A stretch of DNA of 64,000 bases from Deinococcus taeanensis (lineage in GTDB: Bacteria; Deinococcota; Deinococci; Deinococcales; Deinococcaceae): the NCBI RefSeq assembly GCF_020229735.1, contig NZ_CP083455.1, positions 176,001-240,000 of the forward strand, read 5' to 3'. The notes beneath the pieces were generated by a model. It did no database searches. It had not been told where the DNA came from and saw only the letters and a program-made list of their open reading frames with translations. A program made the position numbers and the translations under genes. Below are positions 48,919-63,077 of the stretch, one piece after another (the stretch's first letter is position 1; each line of letters begins with the position of its first letter).

Positions 48919-50382
48919 ATGAGCAAAGTCACCGGCTTCCTCGACCAGCCGCGCATCAAGGACCAGTACGCCCCGGTCGACGCGCGCCTCAAGCATTACC
49001 ACGAGTTCCTGCTGCCCCTGGACAGCGGCGCCGCGCGCCTGCAGGCCACGCGGTGCATGGACTGCGGCATTCCGTTCTGCAACAACGGCTGTCCCGTCAA
49101 CAACATCATTCCCGACTTCAACAACCTCGTGTACCAGGACGACTGGCGCTCAGCACTGGACACCCTGCACGCCACGAACAATTTCCCCGAGTTCACCGGC
49201 CGCATCTGCCCCGCGCCGTGCGAGGCCGCCTGCACGCTGACCATCAACGGGGACGCGGTGGGAATCAAGAGCATCGAGCTGGCCATCATCGAGCGCGGCT
49301 GGCAGGAAGGCTGGGTGGCGCCGCAGCCGCCCGCCGTGAAGACCGGGAAGAAGGTGGCCGTGATCGGCTCCGGCCCGGCCGGCCTCGCGGCCGCCCAGCA
49401 GCTCGCCCGCGCCGGACATGACGTGACCGTCTTTGAGAAGAACGACCGCGTGGGCGGCCTGATGCGCTACGGCATTCCGGACTTCAAGCTCGACAAGCAT
49501 CACATCGACCGGCGTGTGGCGCAGATGGAAGCTGAGGGCGTGACCTTCCGCACCGGCGTGCTCGTCGGCGCGTGGCCCGAAGGGAGCCGCGTGACGAACC
49601 TCAGCCGGCAGACCATCACGCCTGACGAGCTGCGCGCGCAGTTCGACGCGGTGCTCCTGGCGGGCGGCGCCGAGCAGCCCCGCGACCTGCCCGTCCCAGG
49701 CCGCGAACTGGACGGCGTGCACTTCGCCATGGAGTTCCTGCCGCAGCAGAACCGCGTCAACGCCGGGGACAAACTGAAAAAGCAGCTGCGCGCCGACGGG
49801 AAGCACGTCATCGTGATCGGCGGGGGCGACACCGGCAGCGACTGCGTCGGTACCAGCAACCGCCACGGGGCGGTCAGCGTCACGCAGTTCGAGGTGATGC
49901 CCCAGCCGCCCGAACAGGAGAACAAACCCCTGGTCTGGCCGTACTGGCCGCTGAAGCTGCGCACCAGCACCAGCCACGAGGAAGGCGCCGTGCGGGAGTT
50001 CGCGATTGCCACCAAGGAATTCATCGGGAAGGGCGGCAAGGTCACGGGCGTGAAAACCGTCCGCATGGAACTGAAAGGCGGGCACCTGACCGAGATTGAA
50101 GGCAGTGAGGAGATCCACAAGGCGGACCTCGTGCTGCTCGCAATGGGCTTTGTCAGCCCGGTCGGCAGCGTCATCGACGCGTTCGGCGTGACCAAGGACG
50201 CCCGCGGCAACGCCCACGCCAGCACCGACGAGGGCGGTTACGCCACCAGCGTGCCCGGTGTGTTCGCCGCCGGCGACATGCGCCGCGGGCAGAGTCTGGT
50301 CGTGTGGGCGATCCGCGAGGGCCGTCAGGCGGCGCGCGCCGTCGACCAGCACCTGATGGGCACGTCCGTTCTGCCCCGCTGA
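48919..50382 (+). CDS. gltD: Glutamate synthase small subunit
   Basis: The 487-aa protein passes electrons from NADPH to GltB. Two cysteine clusters at the N-terminus ([14 protein letters not shown] and CPAPCEAAC) bind 4Fe-4S. The FAD site is [12 protein letters not shown] and the NADPH site is [16 protein letters not shown]-type C-terminal segment reads [17 protein letters not shown] at 48919 has GGAG 7 nt upstream. It ends just before a hairpin at 50402-50430. Confidence 0.97.
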   Translation: MSKVTGFLDQPRIKDQYAPVDARLKHYHEFLLPLDSGAARLQATRCMDCGIPFCNNGCPVNNIIPDFNNLVYQDDWRSALDTLHATNNFPEFTGRICPAPCEAACTLTINGDAVGIKSIELAIIERGWQEGWVAPQPPAVKTGKKVAVIGSGPAGLAAAQQLARAGHDVTVFEKNDRVGGLMRYGIPDFKLDKHHIDRRVAQMEAEGVTFRTGVLVGAWPEGSRVTNLSRQTITPDELRAQFDAVLLAGGAEQPRDLPVPGRELDGVHFAMEFLPQQNRVNAGDKLKKQLRADGKHVIVIGGGDTGSDCVGTSNRHGAVSVTQFEVMPQPPEQENKPLVWPYWPLKLRTSTSHEEGAVREFAIATKEFIGKGGKVTGVKTVRMELKGGHLTEIEGSEEIHKADLVLLAMGFVSPVGSVIDAFGVTKDARGNAHASTDEGGYATSVPGVFAAGDMRRGQSLVVWAIREGRQAARAVDQHLMGTSVLPR

Positions 50383-50401
50383 GTCCGGGAGCACCACAGG
50401 T

Positions 50402-50430
50402 GGCAGGCCGCTCCCGGTGAGCGGCCTGCC
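50402..50430. terminator. Terminator hairpin after gltD
   Basis: A perfect 12-bp stem (50402-50413 with 50419-50430), 5-nt loop, between the convergent ends of gltD and the NTF2-like gene. No U-tract is present, so it may act with Rho or serve both directions. Confidence 0.6.
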
Positions 50431-50435
50431 TGCCG

Positions 50436-50837
50436 TTACTGGGTCACCTGGGCCGGGCCGGGGCTGGCCGGGGCGCTGCTGTGCTGACGCAGCATCACCC
50501 AGCGGTCGGCGCTCGGGAGGAGCGTGAGGCTCAGGCGGTTGTTCATGGCGCGCCGCTGCTCCCCGGCCGGGCCGAGACCGGCGTACGTCACGAACGCGTG
50601 CACCAGGGCCAGGTCGGGCGTCACCGTACTGCGCACGTCCTCGAAGGTGACTCGCGAGCCCGTCACCCAGACGGGCAAACCAGCCCTTGACCATTCCGCG
50701 CCATGCGGGCGCGCCGCCGTACAGCCACTGCTCCCACAGGTCGTACACAGTGACCTGCGGGTGGGAGAGGGCGAGCGGCGCGTCCGTGGCGCGTACACGG
50801 CGGCGGCGTAGGCGTCCAGCAGGTCCGTGGGGTCCAT
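50436..50837 (-). pseudogene. NTF2-like (SnoaL-type) gene with two compensating frameshifts
   Basis: The frame from the ATG at 50837 begins MDPTDLLDAYAAAVYA and ends with RVTFEDVRSTVTPDLALVHA, both typical of SnoaL/NTF2-like proteins. In between, the family-like sequence (TDAPLALSHPQVTVYDLWEQ and WRGMVKGWF) lies in another frame. A one-base deletion near 50789 and a one-base insertion near 50660 (GGG for GG) explain it. The open frame therefore survives at about 133 aa with some 43 scrambled residues that remove a core part of the fold. It is likely nonfunctional unless these are sequence errors. Confidence 0.7.
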
Positions 50838-50879
50838 GCGGCACCGTCCCCTGGTGTACGGCGGCACGGCAACCGGCCG

Positions 50880-51923
50880 TTACGCACTGTGGCGGCGCAG
50901 CACCTGCGTAAGCACCTGCACGACCCACGGATCGAAGTGCGCGCCGCTGCCGCGCTGCACCAGATTCAGCGCCTCCTCGTCCGTCCAGGCGGGTTTGTAG
51001 CAGCGGGCACTGGTCAGGGCGTCGAACACGTCACAGGCCGCGAAGATGCGCGCCGTGAGCGGAATGGCTGTGCCGCGCTGCCCGCAGGGGTAGCCGGTGC
51101 CGTCCCAGCGTTCATGGTGGGACGCGATCACGTCCAGCGCCGCGCGGGGCACGAACGGCAGCTGCCGGGCCAGACGCAGGCCTTCTTCCACGTGCTGATG
51201 CATGCGCTGACGCATGGCCGGCGTGAGCGGCCCCGGGTGATGCAGAATCTCGTCGGGTAGGGCCAGTTTCCCGATGTCGTGCAGGGACGCGCCCCAGCGC
51301 AGGGCGTCCAGCTCGGCCGGGCTCAGGTTCATGGCGCGGCCCAGGTGCAGGGCCAGGTCCGTCACGCGGTCGGCGTGCCCCTGCAGATCATCGCTGCGGG
51401 TCTCCATGCACAGGCCCAGAGCGCGCAGCGCCGACTCGTGCGCGTCGCGTTCGCGCTGCTCGGCGCTCAGGCGGGCGCCGAGCAGCGCCAGCATGCCACT
51501 TGAGGTGCGCACCAGCGCCTGTTCCGAGGCCGTCCAGCGGTGCGGGGTGAACGTGCGGGCCACCAGCGCGCCTGTCAGCTGCCCGGCGCGGTCCCGGATG
51601 GGGGAGGCCAGCAGCGTGCCGCCGGGCTGCCCGGCGGTCCCGCGCGCGTCCGGAACCACCAGCAGATCCGGCGTGCCGCTCAGCGCGCCCAGCAGCTCAG
51701 GAGCCAGGGGGAGAGCGCCGGGCGCGGCGCCGCTGTGGGCCTGAATGGTCGCGCCGTTGCCATGACACGCGTAGCAGGTTGCGGCCCGCGCGGCCGTGTG
51801 CAGGGTGATGGCGTGGAGGGCCGGGTGCATGGCGCTGCTCAGGTCGGGTGCCGTCAGGCCAAGCTGCGTGAGCTGCAGCGTGAGATGGGCGAAATGCGCG
51901 TCGGTGACGTTCGGGGCGGTCAT
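50880..51923 (-). CDS. HD-GYP phosphodiesterase with GAF-like N-terminus
   Basis: The 347-aa protein has a GAF-like sensor (residues 25-150) and an HD-GYP domain from about 165. HDIGKLALPD and HHERWDGTGYP are the catalytic motifs of cyclic di-GMP hydrolases. It should degrade cyclic di-GMP, opposing the GGDEF protein at 32757. The N-terminal cysteines (ATCYACHGNG) resemble a haem c motif CxxCH but no export signal is seen, so this is probably chance. ATG at 51923; no Shine-Dalgarno found. Confidence 0.88.
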   Translation of the reverse strand: MTAPNVTDAHFAHLTLQLTQLGLTAPDLSSAMHPALHAITLHTAARAATCYACHGNGATIQAHSGAAPGALPLAPELLGALSGTPDLLVVPDARGTAGQPGGTLLASPIRDRAGQLTGALVARTFTPHRWTASEQALVRTSSGMLALLGARLSAEQRERDAHESALRALGLCMETRSDDLQGHADRVTDLALHLGRAMNLSPAELDALRWGASLHDIGKLALPDEILHHPGPLTPAMRQRMHQHVEEGLRLARQLPFVPRAALDVIASHHERWDGTGYPCGQRGTAIPLTARIFAACDVFDALTSARCYKPAWTDEEALNLVQRGSGAHFDPWVVQVLTQVLRRHSA

Positions 51924-51971
51924 GCGTGGAGCAAGTCTGTCACGCCTTGATGTAAAAATTCACAAAGAAGA

Positions 51972-52008
51972 GGGGTGGCGTGTCTGAGGTCCCCAGACAC
52001 GCTACCCC
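51972..52008 (-). terminator. Terminator of glyA
   Basis: A 15-bp stem with one G-T pair (51972-51986 with 51994-52008) is followed on the minus strand by TCTTCTTTGTG. It lies 12 nt after the glyA stop. Confidence 0.75.
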
Positions 52009-52020
52009 GCCCGGCGGCCT

Positions 52021-53247
52021 TCAGGGCAGCGGGAAACGCCCGGCGAACGCGTGCACCTCGGCTTTCACGTCTTCACCCTTCAGGGCCCGGTCAATCAGGT
52101 CGGCGACGGTCTGCATGTCGCTCTCCACCATCCCGCGCGTGGTGACGGCTGGCGTGCCGATGCGGATGCCGCCGCCGTGCAGGATCTTCTCCGTGTCGTA
52201 CGGCAGGGTGCTCTTGGAGATCGTGATGTGACTGGCGTCCAGGCGTTTCGTGGCCTTCGTGCCGTTCAGACCCTGCGGCCGGAGGTCCAGCACCAGCAGG
52301 TGGTTGTCCGTGCCGCCCGACACCACGCGGTACCCGCGCTCCTGGAAGGCCTGGGCCAGCGCCTGCGCGTTCCGGATGATCTGCGCGGCGTACGTCCTGA
52401 ATTCCGGCTGCAGCGCCTCCCCGAACGCCACGGCCTTCGCGGCGATCACGTGCTCCAGCGGGCCGCCCTGGTACCCGGGGAACACCGCGCGGTCAATCTT
52501 CGCGCCGAGTTCAGGGTCATTGCTCAGGATGATCCCGCCGCGCGGCCCGCGCAGGGTCTTGTGGGTGGTGCTGGCCACCACGTGCGCGTGTGGCAGTGCG
52601 TTCGGGTGCACGCCCGCCGCGATCAGGCCCGCGATGTGGGCGATGTCCGCAAACAGGATCGCGCCGACCTCATCGGCAATCTCGCGGAACGCCGCGAAAT
52701 CAATGGTGCGCGAGTACGCGCTGGCCCCCGCAATGATCATCTTCGGCTGGTGCTCATGCGCCAGACGGCGCACTTCGGCCATGTCGATCAGTTCGGTCTC
52801 GGGGTTCACCTGGTACCCCACGATCTTGTAGCGCAGCCCGGAGAAGTTCACGGGGTTCCCGTGCGTCAGGTGGCCGCCGTGCGACAGGTCCATGCCCAGC
52901 ACCGTGTCGCCGGGTTCGATCAGGGCGTTGTACACCGCGAGGTTCGCGCTGCTGCCGCTGTGGGGCTGCACGTTCGCCCACGCCGCACCGAACAGTTCTT
53001 TCAGCCGGTCGATGGCAAGCTGCTCGATGCGGTCGACGACCTCACAGCCGCCGTACCAGCGCTTGCCGGGGTACCCCTCGGCGTACTTGTTCGTCACGAT
53101 GCTGCCCTGAGCCTCGCGGACCGCCGCCGAGGTGAAGTTCTCGGAAGCGATCAGTTCCAGCCCCAGCCGCTGACGTTCAGCCTCCTGGGTGATCAGGTCG
53201 AAGAGGGCCGTGTCACGGGCCACTGAGGTCTCGGCGGTGGTCGTCAT
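52021..53247 (-). CDS. glyA: Serine hydroxymethyltransferase
   Basis: The 408-aa PLP enzyme interconverts serine and glycine and supplies one-carbon units to folate. The motifs are [25 protein letters not shown] and the PLP lysine in [13 protein letters not shown]. Length is normal. ATG at 53247 has TACCGT 6 nt upstream, so it may be leaderless, although GGGAGC just before the ATG could also be a weak Shine-Dalgarno. It forms a single-gene unit with its own terminator. Confidence 0.96.
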   Translation of the reverse strand: MTTTAETSVARDTALFDLITQEAERQRLGLELIASENFTSAAVREAQGSIVTNKYAEGYPGKRWYGGCEVVDRIEQLAIDRLKELFGAAWANVQPHSGSSANLAVYNALIEPGDTVLGMDLSHGGHLTHGNPVNFSGLRYKIVGYQVNPETELIDMAEVRRLAHEHQPKMIIAGASAYSRTIDFAAFREIADEVGAILFADIAHIAGLIAAGVHPNALPHAHVVASTTHKTLRGPRGGIILSNDPELGAKIDRAVFPGYQGGPLEHVIAAKAVAFGEALQPEFRTYAAQIIRNAQALAQAFQERGYRVVSGGTDNHLLVLDLRPQGLNGTKATKRLDASHITISKSTLPYDTEKILHGGGIRIGTPAVTTRGMVESDMQTVADLIDRALKGEDVKAEVHAFAGRFPLP

Positions 53248-53253
53248 GCTCCC

Positions 53254-53259
53254 ACGGTA
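53254..53259 (-). promoter_or_regulatory. -10 element, probable leaderless mRNA (glyA)
   Basis: TACCGT on the minus strand, 6 nt before the ATG at 53247. Confidence 0.5.
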
Positions 53260-53300
53260 ACACCCCCCCACCTGCCCCCGGCCCCCCGTGTCTTTGCAGG

Positions 53301-55559
53301 TCAGACGTGCGTAGTCTCCAGGGCGTCCGGCGGCACCGGCGGTCCGGTCCAGTAGCCCTGCAGGGCGTTCACGCCGGCCTGCCACGCCCCGGCGGCCTGC
53401 GAGGGCGTCTCCACGCCCTCAGCCACCACCCGCAGCTGCAGCGCCTGACCCAGCGCCACGATCGCCTGCACGATCTTGAACGCCGCCTGCGCTTCCTGCG
53501 CCTGGGGCGCGTCCAGGGGCCGCACGAACGCCTGGTCGATCTTCAGGGTCGTGATGGGCAGGTGCAGCAGCGACGACAGCGACGACTGCCCCACCCCGAA
53601 GTCATCCAGGGCCACACCCACGCCCAGGTTCAGCAGCGCACGCAGCGTGCCCCGGACCCGGTCCCCGTACTCGATCAGGACCCGCTCGGTGATTTCCAGC
53701 TCCAGCGCGCCCGGCCGCAGCGCGCACCGCCCGGTCAGGGTCCGCAGGCGCGGCAGGAAATCCGGGCGCAACAGCAGCGGCGGCGTGATGTTCACCGCCA
53801 CCTGCCGTTCCGGGTAGGGGCGCGCCCAGCGGGCCAGCTGCTCGCACGCCTGACCGATCACCCACAGGTCCAGTTCCGGCATCAGTCCGGCGCTCTCGGC
53901 CACCGGCACGAACTCCGCCGGGGAGACCACACCCAGTTCATCGTCCGTCCAGCGCAGCAGCGCTTCGAAGTGCCGCACCCGTCCGTCACGTTCCTGCTGC
54001 GGCTGGTAATGCAGGGTGAGCGCGCCGCACTCCAGCGCGCGGCGCAGGCGCGTCTCGACCAGCATGCGCCGCGCGGCGCATGCTGTATCCCGCGCCGGGT
54101 CAAACAGCTGCGCGGCGTTGCGCCCGGCGCGTTTCACCTCGGCCAGCGCCAGGTCTGCGTGGCGCAGCACCTGTGCCGAGGTCATGCCGGGCGACCCGAG
54201 GGCCAGGCCGAGCGACACCGTGAGCCGCAGCGGCTGGGCGTCCAGCGCCACCGGCTCGTGCAGGTACGAGCGCAGCGTCTCCCCCAGGCGCTGCAGCGCC
54301 GACCCGGTCGTGTCGGGCAGCAGCACCACGAACTCGTCGGCACCCAGGCGGCTGCAGCTTGCGCCGCCCGGCAGGGAGCGCGTCACCACCTGCACGCGCC
54401 GCGCCATCTCGCGCAGGAAGTCATCTCCGGCGCGGTGGCCCAACGCGTCGTTCACCCGCCGGAAGTAATCGACATCCAGCACCACCAGCCCCACCTGGCC
54501 CCCGGCCGCCAGCGCGCTCGTCAGCGCGCAGTCCAGCTGCACGCGGTTGCCCAGCCCTGTCAGGGGGTCGTGCGCCGCCTGATGCTGCAGCTGGTCCTGG
54601 CTGCCCTGCAGGGCCCGCAGGGCCAGCGTCTGGCGCGCCGCGACCAGCAGCGCCACCAGGAACGTCACACTCAGCACCCCGCGGCCCTGCACCGACTGAG
54701 GCAGCGCCGCCAGCAGCAGGAACACTGCGGCCAGCGCCACGTACGGCGTGAGATGACGCGCGCCCCGGAGCTCGCCTGTGGTGGCTCGAACGCGCCGGGG
54801 TTCCTGCGCCCTCTGCGCTGCCAGGGGCAGCAGCAGCGCCGCCACGGGCCACAGGGCGTCCGGCCAGTCGGCCCCGGTGTACGTGCCTTTCAGGGTCAGC
54901 ACAGTGAAGCCCACGTCCGCCACCACGAAGCCCAGCATGCCGCCGGTCAGCAGCCACCAGCCGCCCAGCGCTCCGGACAGGCCCCGCCACGCCTGCGCGA
55001 CCAGCAGCGCCAGCAGCAGCAGGTCCGACAGGGGATAAAGCATGGTCATCACGTTGTCCAGCAGGCCCGTGTCTGCGCGCGTGGCCTGCTCGAACAGCAC
55101 GTAGAACCACATGTACGCGCCCAGTGCCGCCACCACCGCGGCCACGTCCAGGCGCGACGCGGCGTCGGGCAGCGCCGGCCAGCGCCGCTCAAACAGCCGG
55201 AACGCCCACAGGAAACACACCGGGTACGCCAGGAAGAACGGGTCGGCCAGCGTGAGCTGCACGTCGGTCATGTTCAGCGCCGCGTACACCAGCTGCCCCA
55301 CGCCCCACAGGGCCGTGCCGGCCGCCATCAGCCGCCACGCGCCCGGCAGCGGCGCCCGCCCCGAGAGGGCCCAGGTGAGCGCGCCGCTCCCCACGAACAC
55401 CAGGACGTACGCGTGCTGCGCCAGCGTCACCAGCGCGCTCGGCGTGATCAGGTGGAGCAGGTTCAGCAGATGAAGCCCGTACAGCGCCACCAGCCCCAGG
55501 TAGAGTCCGCTGGCCCACCGGTGAGACAGAGGCGCGGCAGTGAACACCATGAATCTCAT
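53301..55559 (-). CDS. Membrane protein with degenerate GGDEF and intact EAL domain
   Basis: The 752-aa protein has about eight to nine N-terminal membrane helices (residues 15-310), a GGDEF domain whose active site reads GADEF ([11 protein letters not shown]), and an EAL domain with EALLRW, VNITP, LEITE, DDFGVG, KIDQAF and AEGVET, all needed for cyclic di-GMP hydrolysis. It is probably a phosphodiesterase with a GTP-sensing GGDEF, as seen in other hybrids. ATG at 55559 is chosen with AGGAAGG about 13 nt upstream; an ATG at 55550 is possible. Confidence 0.88.
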   Translation of the reverse strand: MRFMVFTAAPLSHRWASGLYLGLVALYGLHLLNLLHLITPSALVTLAQHAYVLVFVGSGALTWALSGRAPLPGAWRLMAAGTALWGVGQLVYAALNMTDVQLTLADPFFLAYPVCFLWAFRLFERRWPALPDAASRLDVAAVVAALGAYMWFYVLFEQATRADTGLLDNVMTMLYPLSDLLLLALLVAQAWRGLSGALGGWWLLTGGMLGFVVADVGFTVLTLKGTYTGADWPDALWPVAALLLPLAAQRAQEPRRVRATTGELRGARHLTPYVALAAVFLLLAALPQSVQGRGVLSVTFLVALLVAARQTLALRALQGSQDQLQHQAAHDPLTGLGNRVQLDCALTSALAAGGQVGLVVLDVDYFRRVNDALGHRAGDDFLREMARRVQVVTRSLPGGASCSRLGADEFVVLLPDTTGSALQRLGETLRSYLHEPVALDAQPLRLTVSLGLALGSPGMTSAQVLRHADLALAEVKRAGRNAAQLFDPARDTACAARRMLVETRLRRALECGALTLHYQPQQERDGRVRHFEALLRWTDDELGVVSPAEFVPVAESAGLMPELDLWVIGQACEQLARWARPYPERQVAVNITPPLLLRPDFLPRLRTLTGRCALRPGALELEITERVLIEYGDRVRGTLRALLNLGVGVALDDFGVGQSSLSSLLHLPITTLKIDQAFVRPLDAPQAQEAQAAFKIVQAIVALGQALQLRVVAEGVETPSQAAGAWQAGVNALQGYWTGPPVPPDALETTHV

Positions 55560-55629
55560 GATGGATGCACCTTCCTGCCGGAACTCTTACCTGCCCGGCT
55601 GTGAAGCGCCGCCCGTTCGGGGGGGTGGG

Positions 55630-57087
55630 TCAGCCTCCAAGGCACCGCCGGACCTCCCGCAGTTCCTCATCGCCGGCCAGAACCATCACGCTGTCGCCCG
55701 CCTGCAACTGCGTGGCGCCCTTGGGGATCAGCAGTTTTCCTGCGCGGTTCACCAGCAGTACCAGCGCCTCGGGCGGCAGCCGCAGATCCACGATGCGCCG
55801 GCCGTCTGCGGCGCTGCCTGCCCCCACCTCCACCTCCACCATCGCGTTGCGGTCGTGCCCGGTGGGCGTGTACGTGAGCGGCGAGACCGTGACGGTCGGC
55901 AGCGCCTCGCGCACGTGCAGGAAGCGCGCCACCAGCGTCAGGGTGGTGCCCTGCAGCAGCACGCTGGTCAGCACGATAAAGAACACGATGTTGAACAGCG
56001 TCTGCGCCTGCGGCACGTTCGCCAGCAGCGGAAAGGTGGCCAGCACGATCGGCACCGCGCCCCGCAGGCCCACCCACGCCACCATGCTCTTCTCGTTCAG
56101 CGGCATGCGGGCGCGGGCCAGCGCCAGGTACACACTCAGCGGCCGCGCCAGGAACACCAGCACCAGCGCGCACGCCAGGGCCAGGCCCGCCGTGGGCAGC
56201 AGGTCGTGCGGGTTCACGACCAGCCCCAGCGTCAGGAACATCGCCACCTGCATCAACCACGACAGCCCGTCATGAAACCCGATCAGGGACCGCTTGTGGA
56301 TGAACTCCGCGTTGCCCAGAATCACGCCGGCAATGTAGATCGCCAGGAACCCGCTGCCGCCCGCGACGGCCGTGCCCGCGAAGATCGTGAGCGCCAGCGC
56401 CAGGGACAGCACCGAGTACAGCCCCTCGAACTGCAGCTGCAGGCGGTTCAGGATCCACAGCGCCGCGCGGCCCAGCAGCACGCCCAGCAGGCCGCCGATC
56501 AGCATCTGCTTCAAGAACAGTGGAACGATTCCCAGCACGCCCAGGTCCGGGTGCGCCATCAGGTCCAGCAGTCCCACGGTCAGGAAGACCGCCATCGGGT
56601 CGTTTCCGCCGGACTCGAACTCCAGCAGCGGCGCCACGTCCCCTTTCAGGCCCAGTTGCCGTTCACGCAGCACGCTGAACACCGCGCTCGCGTCGGTGCT
56701 GCTCACGATGGCGCCCAGCAGCCACGCTGTCAGCCACGGGAACCCGAACGCGTAGTGCGTGAAGGCCGCCATCACCCCCGCCGTGCCGAGCACCCCCAGC
56801 GTTGCGAGACTCAGCCCGCGGCGCACCACCGGGCGCGTGAGCGCCCAGTTCGTGTCCAGACCGCCCTGAAACAGGATGAAGCACAGCGCCACCGTTCCGA
56901 TCGCCTGCGCCAGCCGGTAGTCACTGAACTGGATGCCCAGTCCGTCACTGCCGGCCAGCATGCCCACCCCCAGGAACAGCAGCAGGCCCGGAATGCCCAG
57001 CCGGCCGCCCAGGCGGCTCATGACCAGACTCACCAGCAGCAGCACCCCGGCCGCCAGCAGAACCAGCTCGGTGTGTGCCTCACCCAT
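55630..57087 (-). CDS. CPA1-type monovalent cation/proton antiporter with TrkA-C domain
   Basis: The 485-aa protein has about twelve membrane helices. GGNDPMAVFL carries the conserved Asn-Asp pair of the CPA1 ion site (GNDP), and GAIVSSTDASAVFS precedes it. A cytoplasmic TrkA-C domain (about 405-480) fits NhaP2/CvrA-like potassium or sodium/proton antiporters. It likely extrudes K+ or Na+ for pH and turgor control. ATG at 57087 has AGGGG 7 nt upstream. It lies 70 nt upstream of the GADEF-EAL gene on the same strand. Confidence 0.88.
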   Translation of the reverse strand: MGEAHTELVLLAAGVLLLVSLVMSRLGGRLGIPGLLLFLGVGMLAGSDGLGIQFSDYRLAQAIGTVALCFILFQGGLDTNWALTRPVVRRGLSLATLGVLGTAGVMAAFTHYAFGFPWLTAWLLGAIVSSTDASAVFSVLRERQLGLKGDVAPLLEFESGGNDPMAVFLTVGLLDLMAHPDLGVLGIVPLFLKQMLIGGLLGVLLGRAALWILNRLQLQFEGLYSVLSLALALTIFAGTAVAGGSGFLAIYIAGVILGNAEFIHKRSLIGFHDGLSWLMQVAMFLTLGLVVNPHDLLPTAGLALACALVLVFLARPLSVYLALARARMPLNEKSMVAWVGLRGAVPIVLATFPLLANVPQAQTLFNIVFFIVLTSVLLQGTTLTLVARFLHVREALPTVTVSPLTYTPTGHDRNAMVEVEVGAGSAADGRRIVDLRLPPEALVLLVNRAGKLLIPKGATQLQAGDSVMVLAGDEELREVRRCLGG

Positions 57088-57166
57088 CCTGACCCCTGAA
57101 CCTCATGCCGCTATCGTCGCACGCGTCGGCCGTTCCGGCCGTGCGGGCGCGGCTGCCGGCGGAGGT

Positions 57167-58501
57167 TTACAGGTCCTTGGCCAGCCAGCGCACCACGTTC
57201 TTGCCCAGCGTGGCGTTGCTGAGGTTCGGCCAGTTGTTGTAGGCGCCCGTGCTGCCGTCGGACAGGGTGTTGTCCTCGAAGGTGCTGCTGTCGCCCCACA
57301 TGACCACCCGGCCTGACCCGACGCTGTTCACCGCGAGGTACGTCTTCCCGCCCGTGCCCATCAGGGCCGTGCCGGCCAGCACGTCCACGCTGGTGCCCAC
57401 GTACACGCCCGCGCTGCTCACGCCGTTCAGGACCGGGTGCGTGGTGAGCGGCGTGGCGGTGTACACCGGGTCACTGAAACTGGAGTTGAACGACGCGCCC
57501 AGGCCGAACAGCACGTCGCTGTTCAGGCTCGCCTGATAGGCGCTGCTCACGCTGCCGGGCGTACTGCCGTCCCAACCGTCGAAAACTTCGGGGCTGTCCC
57601 AGCCGCTGTTGTTCCGGTCGCTCACGCGGTGATCCGCAATCATGAACAGCCCCCCGCCGTTCTGAACGAACGACTGAATGGCGGCGCGTTCCGCGTCACT
57701 GAACGGATTCTGCGGCTCGGGAATCACGAGCACCGACGCCCCGGCCAGCGCTGTGGACGTGACGCTCGTGCCGGTCACACTGCTGACCGTGTACCCCAGG
57801 CCGCGCAGCGCTGAGGCGTAATCGCTGTACGCCCCGTCGATGCGCCAGTCGGCGTTCCCGGCGTCCTCGGCTTTGGTCAGGTCGAACAGGACCTTCTTGC
57901 CAGTCGTGCCGCCACCCGTGGCGCCGCCATTGCCCGCGCCGGGCGTGCCGCCCTGCACCCGGAAATCCACGCTGTTCGCGTTCGTGTCCGAGCCGTCCGG
58001 CACGCGGGCCAGCGCACTTCCGGCGCCGGTTGTGGCCGCCGGCGTGCCTTCGCCCTTGCTGCTGCTGGGCGTGCCGTACGCCACGGCGTCAATGACTGTG
58101 CCGGACTTCAGCAGGCGCACGCTGCCCGAGCCGTTGTTCAGGTCCGCGCCGCTGTTCACCAGTGAGCGGTTCGGCACGGTGGAATCCTGCGCCACCACGA
58201 AGTACCCGCCGGCCGGAACGGTGCCGGACAGCGTGACCGTGCGGTACTGCGTGCCGGCCGTATCGAAGGCCGCCAGAGTGTACCCGCTCAGGTTCAGGCC
58301 CGCCGGACCGCGCAGTTCAATGAACGTCCCGGCGTCGGTGCTGGGACTGTCGTAGTACAGCTCATTGATGACCGGCTCACCGGCTGCGGCCAGCGGCGAC
58401 AGGTGCGGGTCCGCCGAGGCGGGCGTGCGACCACAGGAGGACAGCGTAAGGAAAACGGAGGCCAGCAGCACGGAGCCGCGCCGGAAGGTTGAATTGCACA
58501 T
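57167..58501 (-). CDS. Lamin-tail-domain lipoprotein
   Basis: The 444-aa protein has a signal sequence ending in the lipobox LSSC, so it is anchored outside the membrane. Residues 42-150 form a lamin-tail domain (PVINELYYDSPSTDAGTFIE, LSGYTLAAFD). A Gly-rich linker follows, then a region (about 200-440) with VLVIPEPQNPFSDAERAAIQ and GGGLFMIADH, resembling a ThuA/DUF4350-like glutamine-amidotransferase fold. The domains suggest binding or processing of surface polymers or DNA outside the cell. ATG at 58501. Confidence 0.8.
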   Translation of the reverse strand: MCNSTFRRGSVLLASVFLTLSSCGRTPASADPHLSPLAAAGEPVINELYYDSPSTDAGTFIELRGPAGLNLSGYTLAAFDTAGTQYRTVTLSGTVPAGGYFVVAQDSTVPNRSLVNSGADLNNGSGSVRLLKSGTVIDAVAYGTPSSSKGEGTPAATTGAGSALARVPDGSDTNANSVDFRVQGGTPGAGNGGATGGGTTGKKVLFDLTKAEDAGNADWRIDGAYSDYASALRGLGYTVSSVTGTSVTSTALAGASVLVIPEPQNPFSDAERAAIQSFVQNGGGLFMIADHRVSDRNNSGWDSPEVFDGWDGSTPGSVSSAYQASLNSDVLFGLGASFNSSFSDPVYTATPLTTHPVLNGVSSAGVYVGTSVDVLAGTALMGTGGKTYLAVNSVGSGRVVMWGDSSTFEDNTLSDGSTGAYNNWPNLSNATLGKNVVRWLAKDL

Positions 58502-58577
58502 CGGACCTCTATTCTGCCGGCCCGTGTCAGGGGCGCGTCAACCGGAGCGGGACTCCACGGTCCGCTCACAAACCTGC

Positions 58578-58583
58578 TACCCT
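58578..58583 (+). promoter_or_regulatory. -10 element of the pheS leader peptide transcript
   Basis: TACCCT, 6 nt before the leader ATG at 58590, the same spacing as other leaderless starts here. Confidence 0.5.
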
Positions 58584-58589
58584 GGCCGC

Positions 58590-59866
<1,277 letters not shown>

Positions 59867-59870
<4 letters not shown>

Positions 59871-60274
59871 GCCCGCGTGCCCGCGCCGTGGGTCTGCTCC
59901 TGAACGACCGCCTGGAGGTGCTGCTCATGCTGCGCCGCAAGCAGGGCCGCGCGTACGCCACGCTGCCGGGCGGCGGCATCGAGGCCGGCGAGACGCCCGC
60001 CGAGGCCTGCGCCCGCGAACTGCTCGAGGAAGTGAACCTCGTCGTGAACGTCGGTGAGGAACTGCTGGTCCTGGACAACCTGGGCAACCTGGAGCATTAC
60101 TTTCACGTGACGCTCGTGTCCGGCGAGATGCGCCTGGGCGACGGCCCGGAAGGCACCATCCGCCAGAGCGCGGAGAACTACTACGAGCCGCGCTGGGTGC
60201 CGGTCGCCGAACTGGACGCTGTGAACCTGATGCCCGAGCAGGCGCGGACCCTGGTCCGGTCCCGCGCAGGGTAG
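59867..60274 (+). CDS. Nudix hydrolase
   Basis: The 135-aa protein has the Nudix box GGGIEAGETPAEACARELLE followed by EVNL. The last box Gly is Asn (EEVN instead of EEXG), a tolerated variant. The metal-binding Glu residues are present. The substrate is unknown; family members remove oxidised or toxic nucleotides. It lies between pheS and pheT in the same direction. GGAGG lies 6-10 nt upstream of the ATG. Confidence 0.85.
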
Positions 60275-60350
60275 GCGCCCGCCGCGCCGCCCAGGCAGAC
60301 GGACCCACAGGTGAATCCTGCCCCCACCCCACCAACAAGAGGTACTGACA

Positions 60351-62807
<2,457 letters not shown>

Positions 62808-62827
62808 GGCGCCTGCACGCCACATGA

Positions 62828-62859
62828 GGAGGGACGAGGCCACGTGCGCCCGTCCCTCC
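62828..62859 (+). terminator. Hairpin terminator after pheT
   Basis: GGAGGGACG (62828-62836) pairs with CGTCCCTCC (62851-62859) around a 14-nt loop, 21 nt after the stop. The U-tract is weak. The following 62860-63077 holds no supported gene. Confidence 0.6.
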
Positions 62860-63077
62860 CGCCTGTTGGGGCAAAGGACGCTCCGTTGCTTCCGCCCACT
62901 CCTTGCGGGCGGCCTGTGGCGAACGGTCAGCGCGATTTCTGGCCGGGCCGCCGGGTGACCCTGTGGGGCGCCAGCGTGGTGCTCACCTCACGCGCCGCGC
63001 GTCACGCGTCATCCGAGCGTTGCCCGTCCCGCGACCTGCCGACCGCCTGACTCCAGCGTCAGCGGGACAGGGCGGCC

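Noticed and set aside
50880..51923. Haem c motif (CYACH) in the HD-GYP protein
   Set aside because: There is no signal peptide for export to the cytochrome maturation machinery and the fold there is GAF-like.
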